A stretch of 34,832 nucleotides of DNA from Nitrosovibrio sp. Nv4 (GTDB taxonomy: Bacteria; Pseudomonadota; Gammaproteobacteria; Burkholderiales; SG8-39): the NCBI GenBank assembly GCA_945906765.1, contig CAMDRF010000026.1:1-34832 (forward strand), in the 5' to 3' direction. Each line of letters opens with the position of its first letter. Position 1 is the stretch's first letter. Positions 1-7,674 of this stretch are shown here, piece after piece. The notes under the pieces are model-generated. The model was not told the origin of the DNA. It made no database searches and was given only the letters and a program-made list of their open reading frames with translations. The position numbers and the translations under genes are program-made.

Positions 1-102
1 GTGGAATCCGCCTCGCAGCGCGAAGCCCTGATCCTCGCGGTACGCGGCGTGCCCGGCGTGAAGGAAGTACAGCCGCACTTCGGACGGTCGATGCCGGGCT
101 GA
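1..102 (+). CDS. C-terminal end of a BON-domain protein (partial)
   Basis: Frame 1 is open from the left edge to a TGA at 100-102 and gives 33 residues. They have the spacing of a BON-domain C-terminus: an S-x-x-x-R-E-A helix start (residues 3-8), a hydrophobic helix, then the V-x-G-V-x-x-V turn-strand (residues 14-22), ending FGRSMPG. BON domains bind phospholipid or envelope components and occur in OsmY-like proteins and in CBS-BON fusions. The 5' part lies outside the window, so the full architecture is unknown. The GTG at position 1 is probably an internal codon rather than the start. Confidence 0.6.
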   Translation: MESASQREALILAVRGVPGVKEVQPHFGRSMPG

Positions 103-213
103 ACCGGCGCATCCGACCAGGCAATGGGCCCGGAGGCACGGCGCCCCAAAATCTGCTGCACAGCAGCAGAGATCCCGCGCGAAACTACCCCTTGCGCTGT
201 GGAAAATTTTCGG

Positions 214-242
214 TTGTGAATTACCAACTGGTGAATTAGTAT
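214..242 (+). promoter_or_regulatory. Candidate promoter with operator-like dyad for the TRAP locus
   Basis: A -35-like TTGTGA (214-219) is followed after 17 bases by a -10-like TAGTAT (237-242), each matching the sigma-70 consensus at 4 of 6 positions. The spacer holds the dyad ACCA-AC-TGGT (223-232), flanked by two direct copies of GTGAATTA (216-223 and 231-238, 15 bases apart). This short stretch is AT-rich within GC-rich DNA. The position between -35 and -10 would suit a repressor. The rest of 103-323 shows no gene. Inference from sequence only; no cognate regulator is visible nearby. Confidence 0.4.
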
Positions 243-323
243 TCCTCTGGACGCGCGGGGAGGCGCGGAACGGGCACCCGGCCTGACACGGACGGGACCG
301 ACAATCAAACGGAGGAGGAAAGC

Positions 324-1439
324 ATGAGCACCAATAGACCGGCGGGATGGACGGCGGCTGCGTTGGCCGTGGCAGCAGCCCTTGCTTACAACACTGCGCA
401 GGCACAGGCGCCGGCGAAAGTGAACTGGAGGATGCAGAGCGCGTTCGGCAGCCAGCTCACGCATCTGGGAACTTCGGCGGTGCGCCTGGTCAAGGACGTC
501 GAAGACATGACCGATGGCAACTTCGTTATCAAGTTTCACGAACCCGGCGCGTTGGTGCCGGTACTGGAGTGTTTCGACGCCGCCTCCAAGGGGTCGGTGG
601 ACGCCTGCTGGTCGCCCGCCGGCAACTATGCCGGCAAGTACGCGGCGCTGTCCTTCTTCACTGCCGTGCCCTTCGGCCCGGGCTACGGCGAATTCATGGC
701 CTGGAAAATCTTCGGCAACGGCAACAAGCTGCGCGACGAGATCTACGCCAAGCACGACCTGATCGCGTTCGACGCCCTCGCGATCGGCCCGGAAACCTCG
801 GGCTGGTTCCGCCGGGAGATCAAGTCGATGGACCAGATCAAGGGGCTCAAGATGCGCTTCTTCGGCCTGGGCGCGAAGGTGATGCAGAAGCTGGGAGTCT
901 CGACCCAGATGCTGGCGGCGGCGGATATCTTCCCGGCGCTCGAGCGCGGCGTGATCGACGCCACCGAGTTCTCGATGCCGGCCATGGACATCAAGCTGGG
1001 CTTCCACCAGGTGGCGAAGTTCAACTACTTCCCGGGCTGGCACCAGTCGGTGTCGATGACCGAGATCATGATGAACAAGAAGGTCTTCGACGCGCTGCCC
1101 AAGACATACAAGAAGATCCTCGAGATTGCGGCGGGTAACCAGCTTTCCCATACCTTCGCGGAAACCGAGGCGACGCAATTCGGCGTCATGGCCGAGATGC
1201 GGGACAAGCACAAGGTACAGATCAAGCGCTGGAAGGACAGCGAGCTCGCCACGTTCGAGAAGGCCTGGTTGGATGTGGTCGTGGAAGAATCCGCCAAAGA
1301 TCCGCTGTTCAAGCGCATCGCGGACGACTACTTTGCCTTCCGCAAGAACTACGCGATCTGGGGTGACGCGCAGTTCATGAAGCCGACGTACCTGAGCGGC
1401 AAGCCTGCGGCAGCAGCGCCTGCAGCGGCGAAGAAATAG
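324..1439 (+). CDS. TRAP transporter periplasmic receptor, mannitol/chloroaromatic (FcbT1-like) type
   Basis: This 371-residue protein is the solute receptor of a tripartite ATP-independent periplasmic (TRAP) transporter, which binds an organic acid and delivers it to the membrane permease. A signal peptide ends near residue 27 (TAQA). The family-defining carboxylate-binding arginine is in KGLKMRFFG (Arg178), preceded by GWFRREI-K-MDQIKGLK (160-176) and followed by ALERGVIDATEF (205-216) and YFPGWHQ (235-241). These are hallmarks of the FcbT1/mannitol-type branch rather than classical DctP. An Ala/Pro-rich tail closes the protein. The start is supported by GGAGGAGGAA at 311-320. It is the only TRAP receptor in the window and precedes two permease sets. 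The substrate cannot be read from sequence; the downstream enolase-family enzyme suggests a sugar acid or other hydroxy acid. Confidence 0.9.
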   Translation: MSTNRPAGWTAAALAVAAALAYNTAQAQAPAKVNWRMQSAFGSQLTHLGTSAVRLVKDVEDMTDGNFVIKFHEPGALVPVLECFDAASKGSVDACWSPAGNYAGKYAALSFFTAVPFGPGYGEFMAWKIFGNGNKLRDEIYAKHDLIAFDALAIGPETSGWFRREIKSMDQIKGLKMRFFGLGAKVMQKLGVSTQMLAAADIFPALERGVIDATEFSMPAMDIKLGFHQVAKFNYFPGWHQSVSMTEIMMNKKVFDALPKTYKKILEIAAGNQLSHTFAETEATQFGVMAEMRDKHKVQIKRWKDSELATFEKAWLDVVVEESAKDPLFKRIADDYFAFRKNYAIWGDAQFMKPTYLSGKPAAAAPAAAKK

Positions 1440-1450
1440 TCGATGATATT

Positions 1451-1492
1451 TCGGCGCCAGCGTCCGTGCCCCAGGCACGGTGCTGGCGCCGA
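1451..1492 (+). promoter_or_regulatory. Strong stem-loop between TRAP receptor and permease genes
   Basis: An 11-base arm (1451-1461, TCGGCGCCAGC) pairs perfectly with 1482-1492. Inside it, CCGTGCC (1464-1470) pairs with GGCACGG (1474-1480) across a 3-base CCA loop, with a small asymmetric bulge between the stems. A short T-rich stretch follows (TTGTTTT, 1495-1501), then the GGGGAAG ribosome site of the permease gene. Such hairpins behind a binding-protein gene commonly stabilise the upstream mRNA or partly terminate transcription, so that receptor is made in excess of permease. Which role applies here is inference. Confidence 0.7.
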
Positions 1493-1513
1493 GCTTGTTT
1501 TGGGGAAGCTCTG

Positions 1514-3010
1514 ATGGAATTTCTGCTCAAACTGGGAAGCCGGCTCGGCAATCGCTACGTCGTGGCGATCGGGCTCATCCTGCTGCTCGGCTTCGGCTAC
1601 GCCTACGTGACCGGGCTCCAGCCCGCGGCGCGGGGCGAACTGCTCGTCAAGGCGCGCGAGCTGCTGCCGATGCTCATGTTCCTCACGCTCGGGATACTGC
1701 TCTTTTCGGGCTACCCGGTCGCGTTCATCCTCGGGGGGCTGGCGCTGATTTTCGGCCTGCTCGGCTTCCTGCTCGGCTCGTTCAAGATGGTGCATTTCTT
1801 CAATTTCGTGCCACGCATCTGGGGTCAGGCGGCCGAAAACCTGGTGCTGGTGGCGATCCCGACGTTCATTTTCATGGGCGTGATGATGGAAAGGAGCGGC
1901 ATCGCCCAGGACCTGCTTTACTGCGTGCAGCTGATCCTCAAGAAAGTGCCGGGTGCGCTCGCGCTCGGCGTCACCATCATGGGCACGATTCTCGCGGCGA
2001 TGACCGGCATCATCGGCGCCTCGGTCACCATGATGACGGTGCTCGCCCTGCCCACCATGATGAAGCAGGGCTACAGCCATGCGCTTTCCTGCGGCACCAT
2101 TGCGGCGGCGGGCACGCTGGGCATCCTCATTCCGCCCAGCATCATGCTGATCGTCATGGCCGACCTGCTCACGGTTTCGGTCGGCAACCTGTTCTCGGCG
2201 GCGATCATCCCGGGCCTCACGCTGGCGGCGATGTATCTGGCATTCATTTTCCTCGTCGCCAAGTTCAAGCCCTCGCTCGCGCCGCCGCTGCCGCCGGACC
2301 TGCTGAAGGTGCCCGAGGGCAAGCTGGGCCGACTGCTCTTCCGCGCCTTTTTCCCGCCGGTGTTCCTCATCGGCACCATCAAGCTCTCGATCCTGCTCGG
2401 CTGGGCGACGCCAAGCGAGGCGGGCGCGGTCGGCGCGGGCGGGGCGGTCGTGCTCGCCGCCCTGTGGGGCCGGCTCAACTGGAAGACCATGAATGCGGTC
2501 TGCCAGAGCGCGGGGCGCACCATCTCGATGGTGTTCTTCATCATCATCAGCGCGACCTGCTACGCGTTCGTCTACCGCCAGCTCGGCGGCGACGACCTCG
2601 TCGAGCACTGGATCAAGGAAGCGGGCCTGGGCCCCTGGGGCTTCGTGTTCCTGGTGATGGCGATCGTGTTCTTCCTCGGCTTTTTCCTCGACTGGATCGA
2701 GATCACGCTCATCGTGCTGCCGGTGTTCTCCCCGCTCATCGGGACGCTCGACTTCGGCGACCACGTGCCGAAGGCCGACGTCGTCTACTGGTTCCTGATC
2801 CTGCTCGCGGTCAACCTGCAGACCTCGTTCCTCACGCCGCCGTTCGGCTTCGCGCTGTTTTACCTGAAGGGCATCGCGCCGAAGGAAGTGAAGATCCAGA
2901 GCATCTACCTCGGCATCATCCCCTTCGTCATCATCCAGCTGATCGGGCTGATCCTCGTCATGGCGTATCCGCAGATCGCGCTGTGGCTGATGCACGTGAG
3001 CTACGATTGA
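1514..3010 (+). CDS. TRAP transporter large permease subunit, copy 1
   Basis: This 498-residue, highly hydrophobic DctM/FcbT3-type protein forms the ion-coupled transport channel of the TRAP system in the inner membrane. Recognisable features are SGYPVAFILGG near residue 75, VAIPTFIFMGVMMERSG, the AAGTLGILIPPSIMLIVMAD segment, GWATPSEAGAVG and LQTSFLTPPFGFALFYLKG. It has about 45 extra N-terminal residues with an additional membrane segment that copy 2 (5171-6553) lacks. I chose ATG 1514, behind GGGGAAG (1502-1508), because the open frame further upstream runs through the hairpin at 1451-1492. The order receptor-large-small differs from the more usual receptor-small-large. The small subunit starts two bases after the stop. 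Confidence 0.92.
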   Translation: MEFLLKLGSRLGNRYVVAIGLILLLGFGYAYVTGLQPAARGELLVKARELLPMLMFLTLGILLFSGYPVAFILGGLALIFGLLGFLLGSFKMVHFFNFVPRIWGQAAENLVLVAIPTFIFMGVMMERSGIAQDLLYCVQLILKKVPGALALGVTIMGTILAAMTGIIGASVTMMTVLALPTMMKQGYSHALSCGTIAAAGTLGILIPPSIMLIVMADLLTVSVGNLFSAAIIPGLTLAAMYLAFIFLVAKFKPSLAPPLPPDLLKVPEGKLGRLLFRAFFPPVFLIGTIKLSILLGWATPSEAGAVGAGGAVVLAALWGRLNWKTMNAVCQSAGRTISMVFFIIISATCYAFVYRQLGGDDLVEHWIKEAGLGPWGFVFLVMAIVFFLGFFLDWIEITLIVLPVFSPLIGTLDFGDHVPKADVVYWFLILLAVNLQTSFLTPPFGFALFYLKGIAPKEVKIQSIYLGIIPFVIIQLIGLILVMAYPQIALWLMHVSYD

Positions 3011-3012
3011 CC

Positions 3013-3804
3013 ATGCAAACCGACAATAGTGGAATGTCGACGGGCGAAATGCCGCTTGCAATCCGGGTAGCCGCCCGGTTGCGGCGGATCGTGGACGTCG
3101 TCGGGGCATGGGGCTGCTGGCTGATCGTGCCGGTGGTCGTGATCACCTGCATCGACGTCATCGGCCGCAAGATCGGCTACGAGGACGAGGAAACCGGCAG
3201 GATCTACCGCCTGCAGGGGTGGCTGGCGGACAATCTCGGCTCGTTCTTCCAGTCCACGATCCTGCAGGAGCTGGAGTGGCACTTCCACGCCGGCCTGTTC
3301 GCGCTGGTGCTGGGCTACGGCGTGGTCTACAACACCCACGTGCGCATCGACCTGATCCGCGACAGCCTGGATTTCCGCAAGAAGGCCTGGCTCGAGTTCG
3401 CCGGGCTCACCTTCTTCATGATCCCCTACTGCGCGATCGTGATTTATTTCGCCTTCGATTACACCTATTCTTCGTACCTCATCAATGAGACCTCGGCCTC
3501 GACTGTCGGCCTGAGCCACCGCTGGATCATCAAGAGCGTGTTCATCTTCGGCATGCTGGTGGCGGTGATCTCCGGGGTCGCGGCCTGGCTGCAGGTGGTG
3601 ACCATCCTGTGGGGACCGAAGGACCTGCGCTTTCCGCTCATGACGCTGGACTGGCCGGAGGCCGACGCCAAGATCGAAGGCAAGGAGCGCGTCAAGCTCG
3701 AGGACGAATACGGCCTGCAGCTGTCGGACCCGGCCGCGCCCACCGATCCGGCGCTCGCGGGTGCTTCGGGCAAGGGCGGGGCAAAGGCGCCGCCGCCTGC
3801 CTGA
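3013..3804 (+). CDS. TRAP transporter small permease subunit, copy 1
   Basis: A 263-residue DctQ/FcbT2-type protein with four membrane segments. The family core is intact: IDVIGRKI after the first segment, LQELEWHFHAGLFALVLGYG (84-103), NTHVRID, and the YLINETS...GLSHRWIIKS stretch (155-175). It is larger than usual. An acidic insertion (about residues 56-83, YEDEETGRI...) precedes the LQELEW motif, and a 60-residue cytoplasmic tail ends in an Ala/Gly/Pro-rich stretch. ATG 3013 follows the large-subunit stop by two bases without a strong ribosome site, suggesting translational coupling. ATG 3034 is an alternative start. Partner of the large subunit at 1514-3010. Confidence 0.87.
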   Translation: MQTDNSGMSTGEMPLAIRVAARLRRIVDVVGAWGCWLIVPVVVITCIDVIGRKIGYEDEETGRIYRLQGWLADNLGSFFQSTILQELEWHFHAGLFALVLGYGVVYNTHVRIDLIRDSLDFRKKAWLEFAGLTFFMIPYCAIVIYFAFDYTYSSYLINETSASTVGLSHRWIIKSVFIFGMLVAVISGVAAWLQVVTILWGPKDLRFPLMTLDWPEADAKIEGKERVKLEDEYGLQLSDPAAPTDPALAGASGKGGAKAPPPA

Positions 3805-3807
3805 TTT

Positions 3808-4266
3808 GTGCCGGTGGACTCCGAGTGGGAAAAGCTGGTCAAGCGCTACGTCTGGAACGATGAGCGCACGCCTTACTTCACGCGCGTCGCGAACCTCAGC
3901 CGCCGGCAGGCGCACTACGAGCTATTCGGCTACGCGCTGCTCGTCGGCGTGATCGGCGTCGTGCTTTCGGTCGCCTCGCTCTCGGTCGAGTTGCCCCACG
4001 CCGATGCCGGTGGCGTTTCGCTCTATGCCTTCAGCGTGTGCTGCGCGGCGGTCCTGCTGGGTGCGACGCGCCATCCCTGGGCGGCGCTGTGGTGCGCGAG
4101 CGCTCCACTAGCGCTCCTCGCCTACTTTGGCGTCTGGGGATTCCACCCGGCCCTCGAGTCCCTGGAAAAGGCGCTTCTCGTGGCGATCGTCGTAGCGTGG
4201 CTGCTGTATTCCCGGCGAGCCGTGGCCGTGGCGTGCGCCTGGCAGAGACTTGCCGGACCCGACTGA
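3808..4266 (+). CDS. Small membrane protein of unknown function inside the TRAP locus
   Basis: A 152-residue protein starting at GTG 3808, three bases after the preceding stop; GTG 3814 is an alternative. A charged, Trp/Tyr-containing N-terminus (VDSEWEKLVKRYVWNDE) of about 35 residues is followed by four predicted membrane segments (roughly 38-58, 68-86, 91-109 and 117-134). I recognise no catalytic motif and cannot assign a family. Tight packing between the two permease sets suggests co-expression and perhaps assembly or interaction with the TRAP subunits, which is inference. Its 3' end overlaps the next gene by 17 bases. Confidence 0.7.
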   Translation: MPVDSEWEKLVKRYVWNDERTPYFTRVANLSRRQAHYELFGYALLVGVIGVVLSVASLSVELPHADAGGVSLYAFSVCCAAVLLGATRHPWAALWCASAPLALLAYFGVWGFHPALESLEKALLVAIVVAWLLYSRRAVAVACAWQRLAGPD

Positions 4267-4576
4267 GCGCGCGGGGCCTGCCACGACCGCAGTTTCCGCC
4301 TTTCGCCGTCATGCCTGGGCCTATGTCGCCTCCGCTTGCGCCCTGATCGCAGCCAACTGGTTTACCGGCGCGCCCTGGTGGTCGTTCTGGCCGCTCGCCG
4401 CGTGGGGCGTTGTGCTCGCGGTGCTTTACCTGGTCCACAAATCCAGAACCGTGGACGAGAGTTGGGTCGAGGAGCGCACCGCCGACCTGCATTCCAAGAG
4501 CTATGACGCGAGCCACATTGACCGCATCGCCGAGGATTTTGGCGGCAAGACTGCGGATCACGACGGGAAGAAGTAG
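4250..4576 (+). CDS. 2TM-domain-like small membrane protein
   Basis: A 108-residue protein starting at TTG 4250, inside the end of the previous gene; no ATG or GTG occurs in this frame before the conserved part. Two membrane helices (about 24-40 and 45-62) are joined by a WWSFWPLAAWG turn and followed by VLYLVHKSR, resembling the small 2TM domain (helical hairpin with WFxWP...WG and a following His). A charged 45-residue C-terminal tail (DESWVEERTADLHSKSYDAS) should lie in the cytoplasm. The function of 2TM proteins is not established. It ends 9 bases before the second small TRAP subunit and probably shares its transcript. Confidence 0.65.
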   Translation: MPDPTERAGPATTAVSAFRRHAWAYVASACALIAANWFTGAPWWSFWPLAAWGVVLAVLYLVHKSRTVDESWVEERTADLHSKSYDASHIDRIAEDFGGKTADHDGKK

Positions 4577-4585
4577 CCGGGACAA

Positions 4586-5149
4586 ATGATGAGCGCCTTG
4601 TTGAAGGTGGCGGAGGGGTTGCGCCGCCTGCTGGAAGTTATTGCCCTCTCCGGCGGCTGGCTGCTGGTGGTCATGGCCTGCCTGACCACCTTCGATGTGA
4701 CTGCGCGCAAGTTCGGCATGGATCTGCCCTACACCAAGTTGCAGGAACTGGAGTGGCACTTCCACGCCGTGATTTTCTCTCTGTGGATGGGGTACTGCTA
4801 CACGATCAACGCGCATCCGCGGGTCGATTCCTTCACCGAGCGGCTGACGCACCGCGGCAGGGCCTGGGTCGAGCTCGCCGGTTGCCTCTTGCTGGCGTTG
4901 CCCTACATCGCGCTTGTCTCGTACTACAGCATTGATTACGTGGCCACGTCCTACCGTATGAACGAGCAGTCCGAAAGTTCCCTCGGCCTGACCCACCGCT
5001 GGATCATCAAGGGCATTTTCGCCGCCGGGCTCTGGCTGGTGGCGCTCGGCATTCTCAGCGTGCTGCTGCGCGTCATCGTCTTCCTGTTCGGAAACAAGTC
5101 GGAACAGGAAGTCAATCTGCAGATCGGCCACGTGGAATCGGACATCTAG
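4586..5149 (+). CDS. TRAP transporter small permease subunit, copy 2
   Basis: A 187-residue DctQ/FcbT2-type protein with four membrane segments and standard length. It shares LQELEWHFHA and GLxHRWIIK with copy 1, so the two are paralogues, but it lacks the insertion and long tail of copy 1. Conserved features include FDVTARKFGMD, NAHPRVDSFTERL and YRMNEQSESSLGLTHRWIIKGIF. ATG 4586 and ATG 4589 are both possible starts. It lies 9 bases behind the 2TM gene and 21 bases before the second large permease, giving the usual small-then-large order, unlike copy 1. No second receptor gene accompanies this pair. Confidence 0.9.
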   Translation: MMSALLKVAEGLRRLLEVIALSGGWLLVVMACLTTFDVTARKFGMDLPYTKLQELEWHFHAVIFSLWMGYCYTINAHPRVDSFTERLTHRGRAWVELAGCLLLALPYIALVSYYSIDYVATSYRMNEQSESSLGLTHRWIIKGIFAAGLWLVALGILSVLLRVIVFLFGNKSEQEVNLQIGHVESDI

Positions 5150-5170
5150 TGCGAACCGGGGGCGGTCATC

Positions 5171-6553
5171 GTGCTTGAGTTTCTCGCCACCAACCTCGCC
5201 CTGATCATGTTCGTGTCGATGTTTTTCTTCATTTTCGTCGGCTACCCGGTGGCCTTCGTCATGGGGGGCCTGTCGCTCTTCTTTGCGCTCGTGGGCACGT
5301 GGCTCGGCGTGTTCAAAATTTTCGACATGTCCAATATCGTGCTGCGCATGTGGGGCGGCGTCGCCAACGACCCGGTACTGGCCTCCATCCCGATGTTCAT
5401 TTTCATGGGTGCGATCCTGGAGCGCTCCGGCTCCGCCAAGGACATGCTGGACGCCACCGTGGTGCTGCTGAAACGCTGCCCGGGCGCGCTGGCGGTCTCG
5501 GTGATGGTGATGGGCACCATCCTCGCCGCGCCGATCGGCGTCGTCGGGGCGGCGGTGATCACGCTGTCGGTAATCGCCCTGCCCCCGATGCTCGCCGCGG
5601 GTTACGACAAGCGGCTTGCCATCGGCACCATCGCCTCGGCCGGAACGCTCGGCATCCTCATTCCGCCGGCCATCATGCTGGTGGTGATGGCCGAGATGCT
5701 GGCGACCTCGGCGGGCAATCTGTTTCTTGGCGCCGTCATGCCGGGCTTTTTGCTCTCGGGCCTTTACATCATTTACATTATCGCCGTTGCGGTCTTCAAG
5801 CCGGGGGCGACGCCCAGGCTGCCGCCGGATTTCGGACCGCAGACGCGCAAGGCCTTCTGGTACGCGCTCTGGCGCGGCATGTTCCCCATGACCACGCTGA
5901 TGGTGTTCGTGCTTGGATCGATTTTCGCCGGCTGGGCGACGCCAACCGAGAGCGGCGCCGTGGGCGTGCTCGGCGCCATGTTCATCGCCGCGTTGAACAA
6001 TCGGCTCAAGCTAAAGATGATGACCGAGGCGATCTTTTCGACCTGCCGCGCCAACGGGCTGGTGTTCATGATCTTCCTTGGCGCGACCGGTTTCTCCTAC
6101 GTGTTCCGGGTGCTGGGCGGGGACGAGCTCATGATCTCGACGCTGGCGTATTTCGGCATCGATACGAAATGGGAGATGCTCGCCTTCGTCATGGTGCTGA
6201 TCTTCCTGCTCGGCTTTCCGTTCGAGTGGATCGAGATCTGCCTGATCGTCCTGCCGGTGTTCGGGCCGATCCTGCTGAAGTACGACTTCTCCGACCACGG
6301 CGTCCCCCCCGCCGCGCTGATGACCTGGTTCGGCACGCTGGTGGCGGTCAACCTGCAGACCGCGTTCATGACCCCGCCCTTCGGCGCGACGCTGTTCTAC
6401 ATGAAGGGCACCGTCCCGCCGGGCGTGAAGATGAGCGACGTGTTTGCCGCGATGTACCCGTTTGTCGCCCTGCAGGTGCTGGGTTTGATGCTATGCATCT
6501 ACTTCCCGAGTATCAGTCTCTGGTTGCCGAGGTTGGCGGGTTTCCTCGAGTAG
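5171..6553 (+). CDS. TRAP transporter large permease subunit, copy 2
   Basis: A 460-residue DctM/FcbT3-type permease starting at GTG 5171, behind a G-rich GGGGGCGG. It has the standard length for the family and lacks the N-terminal extra segment of copy 1. Conserved stretches parallel copy 1: GYPVAFVMGG, ASIPMFIFMGAILERSG, ASAGTLGILIPPAIMLVVMAEM, GWATPTESGAVG and VNLQTAFMTPPFGATLFYMKG. It should work with the small subunit ending at 5149 and use either the receptor at 324-1439 or one encoded elsewhere. The enolase-family gene begins 10 bases after its stop, so it is probably the penultimate gene of one long transcript. Confidence 0.92.
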   Translation: MLEFLATNLALIMFVSMFFFIFVGYPVAFVMGGLSLFFALVGTWLGVFKIFDMSNIVLRMWGGVANDPVLASIPMFIFMGAILERSGSAKDMLDATVVLLKRCPGALAVSVMVMGTILAAPIGVVGAAVITLSVIALPPMLAAGYDKRLAIGTIASAGTLGILIPPAIMLVVMAEMLATSAGNLFLGAVMPGFLLSGLYIIYIIAVAVFKPGATPRLPPDFGPQTRKAFWYALWRGMFPMTTLMVFVLGSIFAGWATPTESGAVGVLGAMFIAALNNRLKLKMMTEAIFSTCRANGLVFMIFLGATGFSYVFRVLGGDELMISTLAYFGIDTKWEMLAFVMVLIFLLGFPFEWIEICLIVLPVFGPILLKYDFSDHGVPPAALMTWFGTLVAVNLQTAFMTPPFGATLFYMKGTVPPGVKMSDVFAAMYPFVALQVLGLMLCIYFPSISLWLPRLAGFLE

Positions 6554-6563
6554 GATCTTCGGA

Positions 6564-7658
6564 ATGAAGATCGTCCGCGTCGAGGCGGTCCCGCTTTCCA
6601 TTCCCTGCCGCTACGGCGCCGAGGGCTGGACGCTGGGCGCGGGCGGCTGGAAGGCGCTCGATTTCTGCCTGGTGCGCGTGGACACCGATGCCGGCATCAC
6701 CGGCTGGGGCGAGGCTTTTTCCTACTCCTGCCGGCGGGCGGTGGTTGCCGCGCTGACGGACATGATCGCGCCAATCGCGGTTGGACGCGACGCCACGGAC
6801 ATTGCCGGGCTGCACGCCGAGATCCAGAAGCGGCTGCACATCTTCGGCCGTTTCGGCATCACCGCGTTCGCGCTCTCGGGACTGGACATCGCGCTCTGGG
6901 ACATCGCCGGCAAGGCCGCAAGCAAGCCCCTGCATGCGCTGCTCGGCGGCGCCCGGCGCGAGCACCTCTCCTGCTACGCGAGCCTGCTGCGCTACGCCGA
7001 CATTTCGCTGGTCGCGCGCTACTGCGAGCAGGCCCTCGGAGAAGGCTTCGGCGCGATCAAATTGCACGAAGTGAGCGAGCCGGTGATCGCGGCGGCGCGC
7101 GCGGTGGTGCCGCGCGAGGCGGCGCTGCTGCTCGACGTCAACTGCGAGTGGAGCGTGGAGGAGGCGATCGCGGTCGGCAGGCGGCTCGCGCCGATGGGGC
7201 TGGAGTGGTTCGAGGAACCGGTTTTTCCGCCCGAAGATGGCACGGGCCTGCGCGCGGTAGGCGAGGCCTGCGGCATCCCGATCGCTGCGGGTGAAAATTG
7301 CTGCTTCGCGACCCAATTCGCCGCCCTGTTCGACGCCGGCGCGGTGCAGTACGCGCAGCCTTCGGTTACCAAGGTGGGCGGGGTAACCGAGTTCCGCAAG
7401 GTGGCGGCGCTCGCCGCGGAGCGGGGCATAAAACTCGCGCCGCACTCGCCCTACTTCGGGCCGGGAGCGCTCGCGACGCTGCACCTCATCGCCGCACTCG
7501 CCCCGGCGGCGCGCTTCGAGTACTTCTATCTCTGGGCCGACGCGGCGCTCTATGGCGATCTGCTCGTTCCCGCCCGAGGCGATGTCAAGGTTCCGCAAGG
7601 ACCGGGCCTCGGAGCCGACCCCGATCCGGACGTGCTCCGCCGCTTCCGCGTGGACTGA
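6564..7658 (+). CDS. Enolase-superfamily (mandelate racemase/muconate lactonizing type) enzyme
   Basis: A 364-residue two-domain protein with an N-terminal capping domain (1 to about 120) and a C-terminal barrel. Family members abstract a proton alpha to a carboxylate using a Mg-stabilised enolate; many are acid-sugar dehydratases or racemases. Visible metal ligands are Asp191 (DVN), Glu218 (WFEEP) and Glu244 (GEN). Lys166 (AIKLHE) and His294 (APHSP) sit at acid/base positions. Two changes stand out: the second residue of the usual KxK motif is His168, and the Asp that normally pairs with the catalytic His is replaced in QPSVTKVGG (Ser267). It is the last gene of the TRAP locus, so the transported acid is its likely substrate. 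The exact reaction cannot be assigned. Confidence 0.85.
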   Translation: MKIVRVEAVPLSIPCRYGAEGWTLGAGGWKALDFCLVRVDTDAGITGWGEAFSYSCRRAVVAALTDMIAPIAVGRDATDIAGLHAEIQKRLHIFGRFGITAFALSGLDIALWDIAGKAASKPLHALLGGARREHLSCYASLLRYADISLVARYCEQALGEGFGAIKLHEVSEPVIAAARAVVPREAALLLDVNCEWSVEEAIAVGRRLAPMGLEWFEEPVFPPEDGTGLRAVGEACGIPIAAGENCCFATQFAALFDAGAVQYAQPSVTKVGGVTEFRKVAALAAERGIKLAPHSPYFGPGALATLHLIAALAPAARFEYFYLWADAALYGDLLVPARGDVKVPQGPGLGADPDPDVLRRFRVD

Positions 7659-7674
7659 GGCGACCGAGTGTTCT

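Noticed and set aside
1495-1501. Intrinsic terminator ending the receptor gene transcript
   Set aside because: The hairpin is strong, but the T stretch is short and interrupted by G, and permease genes follow at once, so I call it a regulatory or processing hairpin rather than a full terminator.
1349-3109. Long minus-strand open frame opposite the first TRAP large permease
   Set aside because: Its product is a low-complexity mix of Arg, Glu, His, Asp and Gln, typical of the antisense of a hydrophobic GC-rich gene; the plus strand has a full DctM family match.
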